DNA of 48,556 nucleotides from Deltaproteobacteria bacterium (GTDB taxonomy: Bacteria; Desulfobacterota; BSN033; UBA1163). Positions 15,825 through 24,446 of the stretch are shown one piece after another. Below the pieces are notes generated by a model that did no database searches, was not told the DNA's origin, and saw only the letters and a program-made list of their open reading frames with translations. The DNA lies in the NCBI GenBank assembly GCA_018333535.1, contig JAGXTA010000049.1:1-48556 (forward strand). The letters run 5' to 3'. The position numbers were made by a program, and so were the translations under genes. Position 1 is the stretch's first letter. Each line of letters begins with the position of its first letter.

Positions 15825-15825
15825 C

Positions 15826-17634
15826 TTAACCCATCATCTCCTTTGATACCTCTTTCAATCCGAGACGGTCGAGTGTTTCTTTAAGAGGGATTCCATTCTG
15901 ATCCCAGCCACGAAGTTCATAATACCAGGAAAGCATCTGGTCATACTTTTCTCTGTCGACCTTTATCCCCTTTACCTTTCCCTGAGATTGGGCTTCCTCA
16001 AACCAGCGGTCAGGCGGGTAATCCCATTTTCGACCGAATTCGGGGATCTCTCTTTTCCAGAAAGCCCGGATCAGATTGTAGTTCCGGTCTCCAAGCTGAT
16101 AGAGGTCTTCCCATGTCCTCTTCTCTCCGGTAATGGCTTCCAGGTATTCTGGATACCAGTGAAGCCCAAAACTCACCTCAACCCAGGGCAATCGGCAGAC
16201 CGTTGCCGATTCAAAGAATCCACCCCGGATTCGCTGAAACTCAATCAGTTTCTCCACTTTTGATTTATTATAGGAGAATCGATCGTTTGCTATCTCCCAG
16301 GAAATGATCCAGGCATCCTTATGGTGGGCGCCAATGGGAGAGGTTCCAAAGGAGAGGGCCATCCCGGGACAGCCGTGGCAGTTGTAAGCTGATATCTCCA
16401 GCCCCTTCACATGCATGGCCCACCTTTGAGAACCTTTTCCGAGGCTTTCTGATGCAGCCTTGACTCCCCGGCATACGAGCTTTCCGAGTCCTTCTCCCTT
16501 TCCAATTTCTTGAACGAGTTTTTGGGCCGCTTCAAAATTTCCCCACTTCACCTTCTCCGGTATCAATCCCTTTTCTGAAGCCTCCATGAGAAATCCGATG
16601 CCGCTTCCCAGGGAGATCGTATCCAGTCCCCACTCATCGGCCATCCGGTTCAACAGGGCTACTTGTGGCAGACTTTTCAATCCGATATTGGGCCCCAGCA
16701 TTCCCACATTTTCGTAATCGAGTTCTGCCTCCTGGTTGTTTGAATCCTTGATGATATGGCCGCACTGCATGTTGCACATGGGGCACCCTTTGCGACCTAC
16801 ATGAAGCTGATCCAGAACATAACCATCCATCTCTTTCGAGAATTCAAAAACCCCTTCCCTGTAATTGAACGTCGGAAGGCATCCGTTTTCATTGCTCCAT
16901 TCAAACGCCTGCATGGTCCCCTGTTTCATCCAGAATTCGTAGCTTTCGTTTCCCTTGATCTCCTCATATCCCTTTTTGCCGAGCTCCCGCAGTTTGGCAT
17001 CATCAAAGTTGGAAATATTTCCGGTTCCCTTGATGACGATCGCTTTCAAGTGCTTGGACCCCATGACAGCGCCCATTCCAGGCCGTCCGCCTGCCCTTCC
17101 CCGCTGAGACATGACCGTTGAAATGGGGATGAGGTTTTCTCCTGCAGGCCCGATGAGAAGGATCCCGGAATTCTTCCCGTGTTTTTTCTCAAGGAGATCC
17201 TGAGCCTTAAAGGTATCCTTCCCCCATAGCTCGGGGGATTCAACCATCTTAACGTTTTCATCCTCGATGAGCAGGGTGCAGGGTTTCTCCGATTTCCCTT
17301 CAACCACCACGACATCATAGCCTGCTTTTCTCAGATGGACGGATGCCATGGTCCCGATATTTCCATCTCCATAACCGCCCGTAAGAGGACTCTTCGAAGC
17401 GATCACCATCTTTCCCGAACTGGGAAGGGATTGCCCGGTGAGAGGGCCTGTTGAAAAGATGATCTTGTTCTTTTCGGACAGGGGATCGATGTGTTTTACC
17501 TCATCCCACAAAAGTTTGATAGCGAATCCCCTCCCTCCCAGGAAATCCCTTTGGGTTGAATCGGGGATCTCCTCTTTGGACACCTGACCATTGGAAAGAT
17601 TTACTCTCAATAATTTCCCGGCATACCCTTTCAT
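15826..17634 (-). CDS. aor: Aldehyde:ferredoxin oxidoreductase (tungsten type)
   Basis: The 602-residue protein fits the AOR family: N-terminal MKGYAGKLLRVNLSNG and FLGGRGFAIKLLW, pterin-binding GRAGGRPGMGAVMGSK, cluster cysteines GCPMCNMQCG (CxxCxxxC) with the fourth probably in ATVCRLPW, and a second pterin segment. AOR oxidises aldehydes to acids, reducing ferredoxin through a 4Fe-4S cluster and a tungsten bis-pterin. The start follows AAGGAGGGAAGAA. It forms an operon with the MoaD-like gene. Confidence 0.9.
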   Translation of the reverse strand: MKGYAGKLLRVNLSNGQVSKEEIPDSTQRDFLGGRGFAIKLLWDEVKHIDPLSEKNKIIFSTGPLTGQSLPSSGKMVIASKSPLTGGYGDGNIGTMASVHLRKAGYDVVVVEGKSEKPCTLLIEDENVKMVESPELWGKDTFKAQDLLEKKHGKNSGILLIGPAGENLIPISTVMSQRGRAGGRPGMGAVMGSKHLKAIVIKGTGNISNFDDAKLRELGKKGYEEIKGNESYEFWMKQGTMQAFEWSNENGCLPTFNYREGVFEFSKEMDGYVLDQLHVGRKGCPMCNMQCGHIIKDSNNQEAELDYENVGMLGPNIGLKSLPQVALLNRMADEWGLDTISLGSGIGFLMEASEKGLIPEKVKWGNFEAAQKLVQEIGKGEGLGKLVCRGVKAASESLGKGSQRWAMHVKGLEISAYNCHGCPGMALSFGTSPIGAHHKDAWIISWEIANDRFSYNKSKVEKLIEFQRIRGGFFESATVCRLPWVEVSFGLHWYPEYLEAITGEKRTWEDLYQLGDRNYNLIRAFWKREIPEFGRKWDYPPDRWFEEAQSQGKVKGIKVDREKYDQMLSWYYELRGWDQNGIPLKETLDRLGLKEVSKEMMG

Positions 17635-17962
17635 TTCTTCCCTCCTTATGTGAATCCAACACTTCTTTACATACCCCGTTCACCCTGACCTTGTCGAAGG
17701 GCGAACTAATACAAACGCAATTGATTTATTGTTATTCCCGAATTCGAGATTCCGAAACAAGTTCGGAATGACAAACTTTTTCTTGTCATGCTGAACTCGT
17801 TTCAGCATCCCTTTTAATGCGTTTGTATTAGATTAAGGAGTTCCGTTCATGGTTCGACATGCCTGTCCTGAGCACACCGTTCATCCTTCGAGAGCCTCAG
17901 GACGAGCGGTGTGCCGAAGGGCTCACCACGAACGGGCTGTAAATTGATTATTGAATCACTAC
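17635..17962. repeat. Gene-free stretch with MITE-like element and nested repeats
   Basis: A 126-bp element (17706-17831) is bounded by perfect 14-bp inverted repeats CTAATACAAACGCA / TGCGTTTGTATTAG. It contains shorter hairpin units (GATTCCGAAACAAGTTCGGAAT region; ATGCTGAACTCGTTTCAGCAT region). Outside it are copies of the ACCGTTCATCCTTCGAGAGC family (17878-17935), related to 13021-13144. No gene was seen. Confidence 0.6.
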
Positions 17963-18937
17963 TCAGTATATCTCAATTCGCTGTCCTTTGCCTTCCCGTA
18001 TCGCCTTTTCGTAAGCACGATGGGCTGTGACCACATCCTCCATGGCAAATCCTACTGATTTGAAGAAGGTGATCTCTTCGTCAGATCTTCTTCCCTTTTT
18101 CCGGCCTGTGACCAGATCTCCCAGGTCGCCATGGATGGCTTCTTTCTTTAATTTTCCTTCGCTCATTGGAATGAGCAGGTCTCCTGCCTCGCTGAGACAG
18201 CCCTCATAGGTATCGACCACAATCATGGCCCTGAGAATGGTCTCGTCATCCGCCTCGCGCATGTCAGGCCGGAAGGCTCCGATGGCATTGATATGGGCTC
18301 CGGGCTTTAGGTCCTTCCCTGAAAAGACCGGAGTCTTGGAAGTGGTTGAGGTAACCAGGATGTCGCTTCGCCTCACTGCTTCGGATGGATTGGTCGCAGG
18401 ATAAACCTTAATAAAAGGCGACATTCTCTGACAGAAATCCTCCAGCCTCTTCTGATCGAAATCGTAAGCCCGGACTTCCTCGATCGGTCTGACCGCCTGA
18501 ATTGCCCTAACTTGGAAGAAAGACTGAAAACCTGTTCCGATGATCCCCAGAACCTTGGCGTTTTTTCTCGCCAGGTAGCGCGTGGCCAGGCCAGAAGCCC
18601 CTCCGGTCCTGATGCCTGTGAGTGTAGCTCCCTCGATAATGGCCAGCAATTCTCCTGTGGTGGGATCGCTCAGCAGGTAAGTCGCATAGATGGTGGGTTT
18701 TCCCTTCGAAGTATTCTTCGGAAAGACAGAGACGATCTTCGTTCCGCTCTGTTTCAGTCCGGGGAGAAAGGCAGGCATGAAGAGAAACTGCCCCTGGTAC
18801 TCCTCGACAGTGAGATGAAACCGAACAGGAACGACACACCGTCCCTCTTTCACCTCCCGGAACCCCATCGCTAAAACATCCAGAACTTCTTCCATTGGCA
18901 GAAGTTCTTCCAAATCTTTCTTATTCAGAATGAGCAT
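17963..18937 (-). CDS. Ornithine cyclodeaminase/mu-crystallin family protein
   Basis: The 324-residue protein has the family features: IIEGATLTGIRTGGASGLAT, the NAD(P) fold GIIGTGFQSFFQVRA, and INAIGAFRPDMREADD with VVDTYEGCLSEAGDLL. Members act as ornithine cyclodeaminase, alanine dehydrogenase or ketimine reductase. The neighbouring FAD amine oxidase and ProC favour reduction or turnover of a cyclic or open imine (inference). It lies between AOR and the FAD oxidase on the same strand. Confidence 0.8.
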   Translation of the reverse strand: MLILNKKDLEELLPMEEVLDVLAMGFREVKEGRCVVPVRFHLTVEEYQGQFLFMPAFLPGLKQSGTKIVSVFPKNTSKGKPTIYATYLLSDPTTGELLAIIEGATLTGIRTGGASGLATRYLARKNAKVLGIIGTGFQSFFQVRAIQAVRPIEEVRAYDFDQKRLEDFCQRMSPFIKVYPATNPSEAVRRSDILVTSTTSKTPVFSGKDLKPGAHINAIGAFRPDMREADDETILRAMIVVDTYEGCLSEAGDLLIPMSEGKLKKEAIHGDLGDLVTGRKKGRRSDEEITFFKSVGFAMEDVVTAHRAYEKAIREGKGQRIEIY

Positions 18938-18990
18938 AGGTCTATTTCACCCCTTGGTCTATCATCTATTGTTCATCATCTATCGTCCCG

Positions 18991-19040
18991 TAACCCCCCT
19001 TCATCCCCCCTTAATTTAAGGGGGGAATAGAGGGGGGTTA
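18991..19040. repeat. Nested G/C-tract palindrome
   Basis: Outer arms TAACCCCCCT/AGGGGGGTTA (18991-19000, 19031-19040) enclose inner arms CCCCCCTTAA/TTAAGGGGGG. This makes a near-perfect 50-bp palindrome between two same-strand genes. It is a REP-like repeat and could attenuate transcription. Confidence 0.65.
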
Positions 19041-19086
19041 GCGTCCATCGTCTTCCGTCCCTCGTCTCTCATCCCTCGTCCCTCGT

Positions 19087-20280
19087 CTAAATCACTTCCT
19101 CCTCCGACACCTTTCTCCTTTCAAGGATCCGCTCATAGCCCAGCGGGCTGACATCCACGGTCTTGTAACGCCTGAGACATATCCACTCCGAAAGGGCTTT
19201 GCCCACAGCAGGCGCCTGTTGAAACCCGTGACCGCTGAAACCCACAGCCATGTAGAAGCCCCGGACCACCGGATGCTCTCCGATGATCCCATTGGAGTCC
19301 CACTGATTGACCTCATAGAGCCCTGCCCACCCGCTGATCACTTTCAACTCGTCAAACAGGGGAATACGGTGAGCAAGAGAGGGCCAGATCGCTTCCTGAA
19401 AATAATTTCGGTCCCACACATAATTGAATCCGGGGGGCTCTTCCTTTCGGGATTTCCCGGTGAGGATCTGACGTCCGGTTTCGTGAAGGAAATAGACCCC
19501 GGAGGTATCGATGGTGAGGGGAAGGTCGTAGTCAAAGAGCCGCGGCGGCTTAACAAGATAGACCATCCTCCGCACAGGAACAACCGGGATCTCTATCCCT
19601 GCCATCTTTCCCACGTCACCCGCATAGGGGCCAGCCGCATTCACAATCGATGAGGAGAAATAAGTTTTTCCATCTTTTGTCTTCACCCCTTCGAGGTGAT
19701 CCCCTTTCCGCAGGATCTCCACCACCTCCTTATGGATATACTCCACACCCAGATGTCTCGCCTTCCTCACGAACCCCTGGAGCACGCTGTGCGGATCCAT
19801 ATATCCATCCCCGGCGGAGAAAGAAGAGCCGACAAGGTCCTCCGTGTTGAGATCGGGAATAAGCTGAAGAGTCTCTTTAACATTGAGGAGCTGAGTCTCC
19901 ACGCCGAGCAACTTTTGAAAGGCCTGATGCTTCACAAGAATAGGCCAGTTCTTCTCGCTTCCCAAAAAGAGATATCCCCTTGGCTTAAAGTCAATCTCCG
20001 GCAGCCCCCCCTCTGTCTCCATCCTCTCGCCAAACTCTTGATAGAAGGTAAGACTGTACTGGGAGAGAAGGACATTGACCTCTGTGCTGAACTGTCTCCG
20101 GATCCCTCCCACGCTGAGTTCAGTGGAAGCCTTTTCGTAAGTCGGATCTTTTTCAAAGACAGCGATGCGGCCCTTAAATTCGTCATTGGCAAGATGGTAA
20201 GCAATGCTCGATCCCATCACGCCGCCGCCGATGATGAGAAGATCGAAATTTCGTTCTCCGTTCATATGAGAAGTTCCCAT
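19087..20280 (-). CDS. FAD-dependent amine/amino acid oxidoreductase (DAO family)
   Basis: The 397-residue protein carries the dinucleotide fold LLIIGGGVMGSSIAYHLA (about 14-31), the E-K segment VFEKD, the second FAD motif IVNAAGPYAG, and the C-terminal GFSGHGFQQAPAVGKALSEW. This is the sarcosine/glycine oxidase (DadA/SoxB-like) group, which oxidises secondary or primary amines to imines. It lies 18 bp after the TRAP large permease gene, so it is probably co-transcribed and acts on the imported compound or a product of it. Confidence 0.85.
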   Translation of the reverse strand: MGTSHMNGERNFDLLIIGGGVMGSSIAYHLANDEFKGRIAVFEKDPTYEKASTELSVGGIRRQFSTEVNVLLSQYSLTFYQEFGERMETEGGLPEIDFKPRGYLFLGSEKNWPILVKHQAFQKLLGVETQLLNVKETLQLIPDLNTEDLVGSSFSAGDGYMDPHSVLQGFVRKARHLGVEYIHKEVVEILRKGDHLEGVKTKDGKTYFSSSIVNAAGPYAGDVGKMAGIEIPVVPVRRMVYLVKPPRLFDYDLPLTIDTSGVYFLHETGRQILTGKSRKEEPPGFNYVWDRNYFQEAIWPSLAHRIPLFDELKVISGWAGLYEVNQWDSNGIIGEHPVVRGFYMAVGFSGHGFQQAPAVGKALSEWICLRRYKTVDVSPLGYERILERRKVSEEEVI

Positions 20281-20298
20281 CCCGGTCTTCCTGATTCC

Positions 20299-21618
20299 TT
20301 ATCTGCTTAGCAACAGGTTCGGAAGCCACAGGGCAATCTGGGGGAAGAAGAAGACAAGCGCTAAGCCAACCATCTGGAGAACCATAAACTCCGCCATCCC
20401 CTTATAGATATCCAGCAACTCCCACTTAGGAGCCACAGCCTTGAGGTAGTAGGCAGCCATGGCCACCGGCGGGGAGAGATAGGCTGTCTGAAGGTTGACC
20501 GCCACCAGAGTGCAAAACCAGACCTTGTCCAGCTTCAATTCATGAACCACGGGAAGGAAGATGGGGAGAAAGATGAAGACAATGGCCGGCCATTCCAGAG
20601 GCCAACCCAGGAGAAAGATGATCAACATGAGAAGGGCCAGCATGCCCATCGGAGGAATGGGAAGGGCCAGCATCGCTTTGGCAATCATCGTGCTCGTCCC
20701 GAGGCGCGTGAAGATTGCCCCGAAGATATTGGAGGCCATCGCAAGAAAGAGGATCATGCTCGAAGTTTGAATGGTCTTAAAAGTGGCTTCTTTGAGAACA
20801 CCCAGCGTGAGTTTCCGATAGGCAATAGTCAACAGCAGGGCTCCTGATGCAGCCATGGCCGCAGCTTCCGTAGGAGTGGCCAATCCGGCGATGATGCTCC
20901 CAAGAGCCGCGAAGATGATGAATGCCATTGGGACAATGCCTGAGAATAACTCCTTCAGTATCTCTTTGGTGGAAGTAATTCTCTCTTCCCGAGGAAGGGT
21001 GGGGCCAAGCTCTGGCCATATTTGGCATTTGATAAGGGAATATCCACAATAGAGACCGGAGAGAAGAAGTCCTGGTATGATTGCCGCAACAAAGAGTTTT
21101 ACAACAGAGACTCCAACCACCGGACCGATGACTACCAGCATCACGCTGGGAGGAATCAGAATTCCCAAGGCACCTCCGGCGGTGATCACCCCCGCGGAGA
21201 GCCTCGTATTGTACCCGCTCTTGGTCATCAGGGGGGCAGCCAACAATCCGATCACGGTCACAGAGGCGCCAATGATCCCTGTGGCTGTAGCAAAGATGGT
21301 CGCAGTCAAAAGGACGCCAAGGTATAACGAACCTTTCATCCCTCCGAAGATCGACTGGAAGGATTTAAAGAGGCGCTCCATCAGTCCGGCATGCTCCAGA
21401 AGATGGCCCATGAAGATAAAGAGGGGAACAGCGGCGAAGGTCTCCTCCTTCATCAAGCCGAGGGTCTGAAAGACCATCAGGTCAAAGACCCCAATGCCGA
21501 ATCCTATGTAGCCGATGACAACGCCCAGGATGATCAGCGTAAAGGCAATGGGAAATCCGACAAAAATCCCTGCGAGAAGGGATCCTAAAAGTATCAATCC
21601 TAAATATTCGGGTTTCAT
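20299..21618 (-). CDS. dctM: TRAP transporter large permease DctM
   Basis: The 439-residue protein has about a dozen hydrophobic helices and the DctM pattern (PIAFTLIILGVVIGYIGFG; GGALGILIPPSVMLVV; LATPTEAAAM; GWPLEWPAIVFIFLPIFLP; YLSPPVAMAAYYLKA). It forms the Na+-coupled elevator domain of the transporter. I start at ATG 21618, which overlaps the dctQ stop as ATGA; an upstream frame reads through dctQ. Confidence 0.9.
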   Translation of the reverse strand: MKPEYLGLILLGSLLAGIFVGFPIAFTLIILGVVIGYIGFGIGVFDLMVFQTLGLMKEETFAAVPLFIFMGHLLEHAGLMERLFKSFQSIFGGMKGSLYLGVLLTATIFATATGIIGASVTVIGLLAAPLMTKSGYNTRLSAGVITAGGALGILIPPSVMLVVIGPVVGVSVVKLFVAAIIPGLLLSGLYCGYSLIKCQIWPELGPTLPREERITSTKEILKELFSGIVPMAFIIFAALGSIIAGLATPTEAAAMAASGALLLTIAYRKLTLGVLKEATFKTIQTSSMILFLAMASNIFGAIFTRLGTSTMIAKAMLALPIPPMGMLALLMLIIFLLGWPLEWPAIVFIFLPIFLPVVHELKLDKVWFCTLVAVNLQTAYLSPPVAMAAYYLKAVAPKWELLDIYKGMAEFMVLQMVGLALVFFFPQIALWLPNLLLSR

Positions 21619-22142
21619 GGCCATTCCCCCCTCACGGCAGCATAGACGCTCTTTAGAAATTCCGATACCCCCTGAACCAGAAGAAGAAGGGCTGTAAGGG
21701 GAATAACGGTTTTGAATGGATAGACAGGGGGCCGCCATGCTCCTGCTTCAGATCTCTCCAGGAGGCTCCAGGATAGGATAGCTTCATCCAACCCTGCGAT
21801 CAGAAAAAAGATCATTCCCGGGAAGAAGAAGAAGAGATAGAGGAGGGCGTCGATCCATCCCTGCCTTTTGGGTGACCATTTCTCATAAAAGATGTCTGTG
21901 CGAATATGTCCCTTATGATAAAGGGTGAAGGCCGCTCCTAACATAAAGAGGCTCCCGTAGAGCATATAGGCTAAATCATATGCCCATATCGTGGGAGTGT
22001 TGAATGCGTACCGTGAAATGACCTCATAGGTCAATCCGAAAACAAGGGGAAGGATGAGCCATGCCGCCGCCTTCCCCGACCAGATGCTAACCGTGTCGAT
22101 AAACCTGGCTGCCCTCAACGATTTAGAAAAGGGTTGCTCCAT
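21615..22142 (-). CDS. dctQ: TRAP transporter small permease DctQ
   Basis: The 175-residue protein has four membrane helices with the DctQ signature (YEVISRYAFNTPTIWAYDLA; HIRTDIFYEKWSPKRQGWID). It scaffolds DctM and contacts the periplasmic receptor. Its stop overlaps the dctM start. Confidence 0.9.
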   Translation of the reverse strand: MEQPFSKSLRAARFIDTVSIWSGKAAAWLILPLVFGLTYEVISRYAFNTPTIWAYDLAYMLYGSLFMLGAAFTLYHKGHIRTDIFYEKWSPKRQGWIDALLYLFFFFPGMIFFLIAGLDEAILSWSLLERSEAGAWRPPVYPFKTVIPLTALLLLVQGVSEFLKSVYAAVRGEWP

Positions 22143-22386
22143 AAGGGTTCACTCTCTCAGTTTTTTCTTGGAAAACATGGAAAATGGATAATCCCCCCTC
22201 GCCCCCCTTTAGTCTCCGACCCAGCCTCCGGCTCAGAAGAGCCTCTGGCTCGGAGAGAGCGGTCTCCGACCCGGAGGGCAAAGGGGGGATGCCTGCCTGC
22301 CCCGCCCTCGGTCGGGACCGCCTGCCTGCCGGCAGGCAGGGGGCCGGTAGGCAGGGGGGGATTTGAAACCCATCCTCAAACTAATC
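22143..22386. repeat. Repeat-rich spacer between dctP and dctQ
   Basis: The spacer holds C-tract/G-tract pairs (CCCCCC near 22194 and GGGGGG near 22282), a perfect 20-bp palindrome at 22321-22340 and a further run of G before 22362. It could uncouple expression of the receptor from that of the membrane subunits. Confidence 0.55.
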
Positions 22387-23499
22387 TTATTTCTTCTTCG
22401 GCCAGTAGTAGTCAGCCACCATCTCATAGGGAATATAGAATTCCCGTCGGTAATCAACCATCTTCTTTGCATAATCTTTCTGGGAGGCATAAACCTTGGC
22501 AAAGAACGGATCCTTGGCCACATACTTTGCGGCAACCTTATCCCAGGCCTTCAGGATTTCAATAAGAACCTCTTTGGGTGTCTCCACCATTTTCACGCCA
22601 TGTTTCGTCTTGAGAAATTCAAGGTCCTTCACATTTTTATCCACCAGTTCGATCCAGGCCCGAAAGAGATTTTCCCTGCTGGCGATATCAACAATGGCTT
22701 TCAGGTCAGCCGGCAGTTTATCCCAGGAATCCTTGTTAACGAGAAGCTCCAGCGTGCCGGTATGTCTATGTATGCCCGGTGCGTGGTAAAACTTTACTAC
22801 ATCCTGGAAACCCAGCTCCTTATCTGTGGTCGGACACATAAACGCAGCGCCGTCGATCACGCCCCGCTCCAGTGCGGGAAGGATTTCACCTCCTGGCATG
22901 GTGATGACTGTGACACCCGCCTCTTTATAAATCTCTGCTGTCAAACCGCTCTCCCGCATCTTGAGCCCTTTCAGATCAGCCCAGGACTTGATCGGTTTCT
23001 TAAACCATCCCAGGGGTTCCGAAGCGATGATATCCGTGGGAAAAACCATCACCTTCATCTTCATCGCATCGAGGTAAAGCTCTCTGTAGAATTCCAGACC
23101 GCCTCCGTGATAGAGCCAGCCCGCATAGTCCACATTATCCATGGCAAAGGGGCCGCCTGCCACGCTTGAAAAGAGGTTCGCGGCCGGGTGTTTCCCAATC
23201 CAGTAGGCGGACCAACCATGGCCAGCATCAAGGGTTCCCTTGTGAACAGCGCCCAGGACCTCAAAGGCAGGCACAATGGCTCCGGCAGGCATGATGTCAA
23301 TTTTAAGCCGCCCGCCTGACATCTCTTCAATCCGTTTGGCCAGAGCCACAGCGCTGGTGTGAAGCGCCATTCCGGCCGGCCAGGTCGTCTGCATCTTCCA
23401 GGTAATGGTTTGCGCCTCGGTGGTTTTTGGCGTGAAAACCGACAAACCTATTCCGACTAACATTAAAAAACTTAAAAACAATACGGTTGTCTTTTTCAT
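22387..23499 (-). CDS. dctP: TRAP transporter substrate-binding protein DctP
   Basis: The 370-residue protein has a signal peptide (MKKTTVLFLSFLMLVGIGLS, cleavage near TEAQ-T) and the DctP fold (WKMQTTWPAGMALHTSAVAL; GGRLKIDIMPAGAIVPAFEV). It resembles the 2-oxoacid/aromatic-acid (TakP/FcbT1-like) branch, with the conserved LKGLKMRESG arginine that grips a carboxylate. It binds the substrate in the periplasm. Start follows AAGGAGGGAAAG. It is first in the TRAP operon. Confidence 0.88.
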   Translation of the reverse strand: MKKTTVLFLSFLMLVGIGLSVFTPKTTEAQTITWKMQTTWPAGMALHTSAVALAKRIEEMSGGRLKIDIMPAGAIVPAFEVLGAVHKGTLDAGHGWSAYWIGKHPAANLFSSVAGGPFAMDNVDYAGWLYHGGGLEFYRELYLDAMKMKVMVFPTDIIASEPLGWFKKPIKSWADLKGLKMRESGLTAEIYKEAGVTVITMPGGEILPALERGVIDGAAFMCPTTDKELGFQDVVKFYHAPGIHRHTGTLELLVNKDSWDKLPADLKAIVDIASRENLFRAWIELVDKNVKDLEFLKTKHGVKMVETPKEVLIEILKAWDKVAAKYVAKDPFFAKVYASQKDYAKKMVDYRREFYIPYEMVADYYWPKKK

Positions 23500-23593
23500 C
23501 TTTCCCTCCTTAAAATGGAATCCTCCGTGTCAAATATACCTGATCAAAACCTCCCTGCCTTTTCTTCAAGTTTACCCCCACATCACCTCCTTC

Positions 23594-24328
23594 TTATGAA
23601 AACACTTTCTTCCGGTTCGCTTCCATCATGCGATCGAACCGCTTCACATGATCCTGTATCAGGATTTTTGTTTTTTGAGAATCCTTCTTTTTGATGGCTT
23701 CCACAATGCCGCACAGATCCTCGTAGATTCTCTCTGTAACTCTTTTCTCCTTCGGAAGGAATCGGTCGAAATACCTGAAGATATTCTCGTAGACAATCGA
23801 CAATACGGATTCGAAAACCCGGTTTCCGGCAATCCTTGCCAAGCAGAAATGAAACTGATTGTCCTTCCTGATCACCTCTCTCCAGCTTTCCCTATCTTCC
23901 TGGATGAGGTGTTTAATCGATTCGAGAAGAGATGTCAATTCTCTGATGTCCTCTTTCTTCGCTCTTCTTGCCGCCCTCTCAGCGACCGCTCCCTCCACTT
24001 CTTCCCGAAACTCAGATAACTCCTTCAAATCGATCTTTTGATACCTCAGCAGAAGATCGAGACTTTCGCTCACGGGTAGAGTATTGACAGGGCAGACAAT
24101 GGCTCCCCCCCTCATCCCTGTCCGGATCTCGATGAGCTTCTTCTGCTCCAGTGTCCGAAGGGCCTCCCTCAGTGTGCCCCGGCTGACTTCAAAGGTTTCT
24201 CTTAATAGCCTTTCACCGGAGAGTCTATCCCCGGTTTTGAGCCTTCCTTCGAGAATGGCCTCCTGAATCTGGGAGACAATATCCTCAAACGCCCGGTTCT
24301 GTTTCGCCTTTTTGAATAGAGGGTTCAT
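23594..24328 (-). CDS. GntR family (FadR/FCD) transcriptional regulator
   Basis: The 244-residue protein has an N-terminal winged helix (about 12-80: RLSGERLLRETFEVSRGTLREALRTLEQKKL) and a C-terminal all-helical FCD ligand domain with metal-type residues (E-F-R-x-x-x-E; F-H; H-V-K-R-F). FCD regulators usually bind small carboxylates. It lies directly upstream of the TRAP genes and probably governs the catabolic block. A palindrome matching the FadR-type half-site lies just upstream of its ATG, which suggests autoregulation. Confidence 0.85.
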   Translation of the reverse strand: MNPLFKKAKQNRAFEDIVSQIQEAILEGRLKTGDRLSGERLLRETFEVSRGTLREALRTLEQKKLIEIRTGMRGGAIVCPVNTLPVSESLDLLLRYQKIDLKELSEFREEVEGAVAERAARRAKKEDIRELTSLLESIKHLIQEDRESWREVIRKDNQFHFCLARIAGNRVFESVLSIVYENIFRYFDRFLPKEKRVTERIYEDLCGIVEAIKKKDSQKTKILIQDHVKRFDRMMEANRKKVFS

Positions 24329-24333
24329 TTGAA

Positions 24334-24346
24334 ATGGTTAAACCAT
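24334..24346 (-). promoter_or_regulatory. GntR operator-like palindrome ATGGTTAAACCAT
   Basis: ATGGTT-A-AACCAT is a perfect dyad that contains TGGT(N3)ACCA, the usual FadR-subfamily operator form. It ends five bases upstream of the regulator's start codon, so binding would block translation initiation or transcription. Confidence 0.55.
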
Positions 24347-24380
24347 TACAAAACCTTCAACTATTTGTCAATAGGAAGCC

Positions 24381-24408
24381 GGGGTCAGCCCTTGACATTG
24401 GACATTTT
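24381..24408. repeat. REP-like element, copy 1 (left flank of RAYT)
   Basis: GGGGTCAGCCCTTGACATTG followed by GACATT contains a small GTCA/TGAC hairpin. The same element occurs inverted at 25396-25419 and 26726-26751. Copies 1 and 2 bracket the transposase gene. Confidence 0.75.
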
Positions 24409-24446
24409 AAAAAGTAGAATTTCTTCTAAAAACTGGGGGCGGTATT

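Noticed and set aside
22363-23169. 268-codon open frame opposite the TRAP receptor
   Set aside because: DctP on the other strand has a signal peptide and a ribosome site; this frame has neither.
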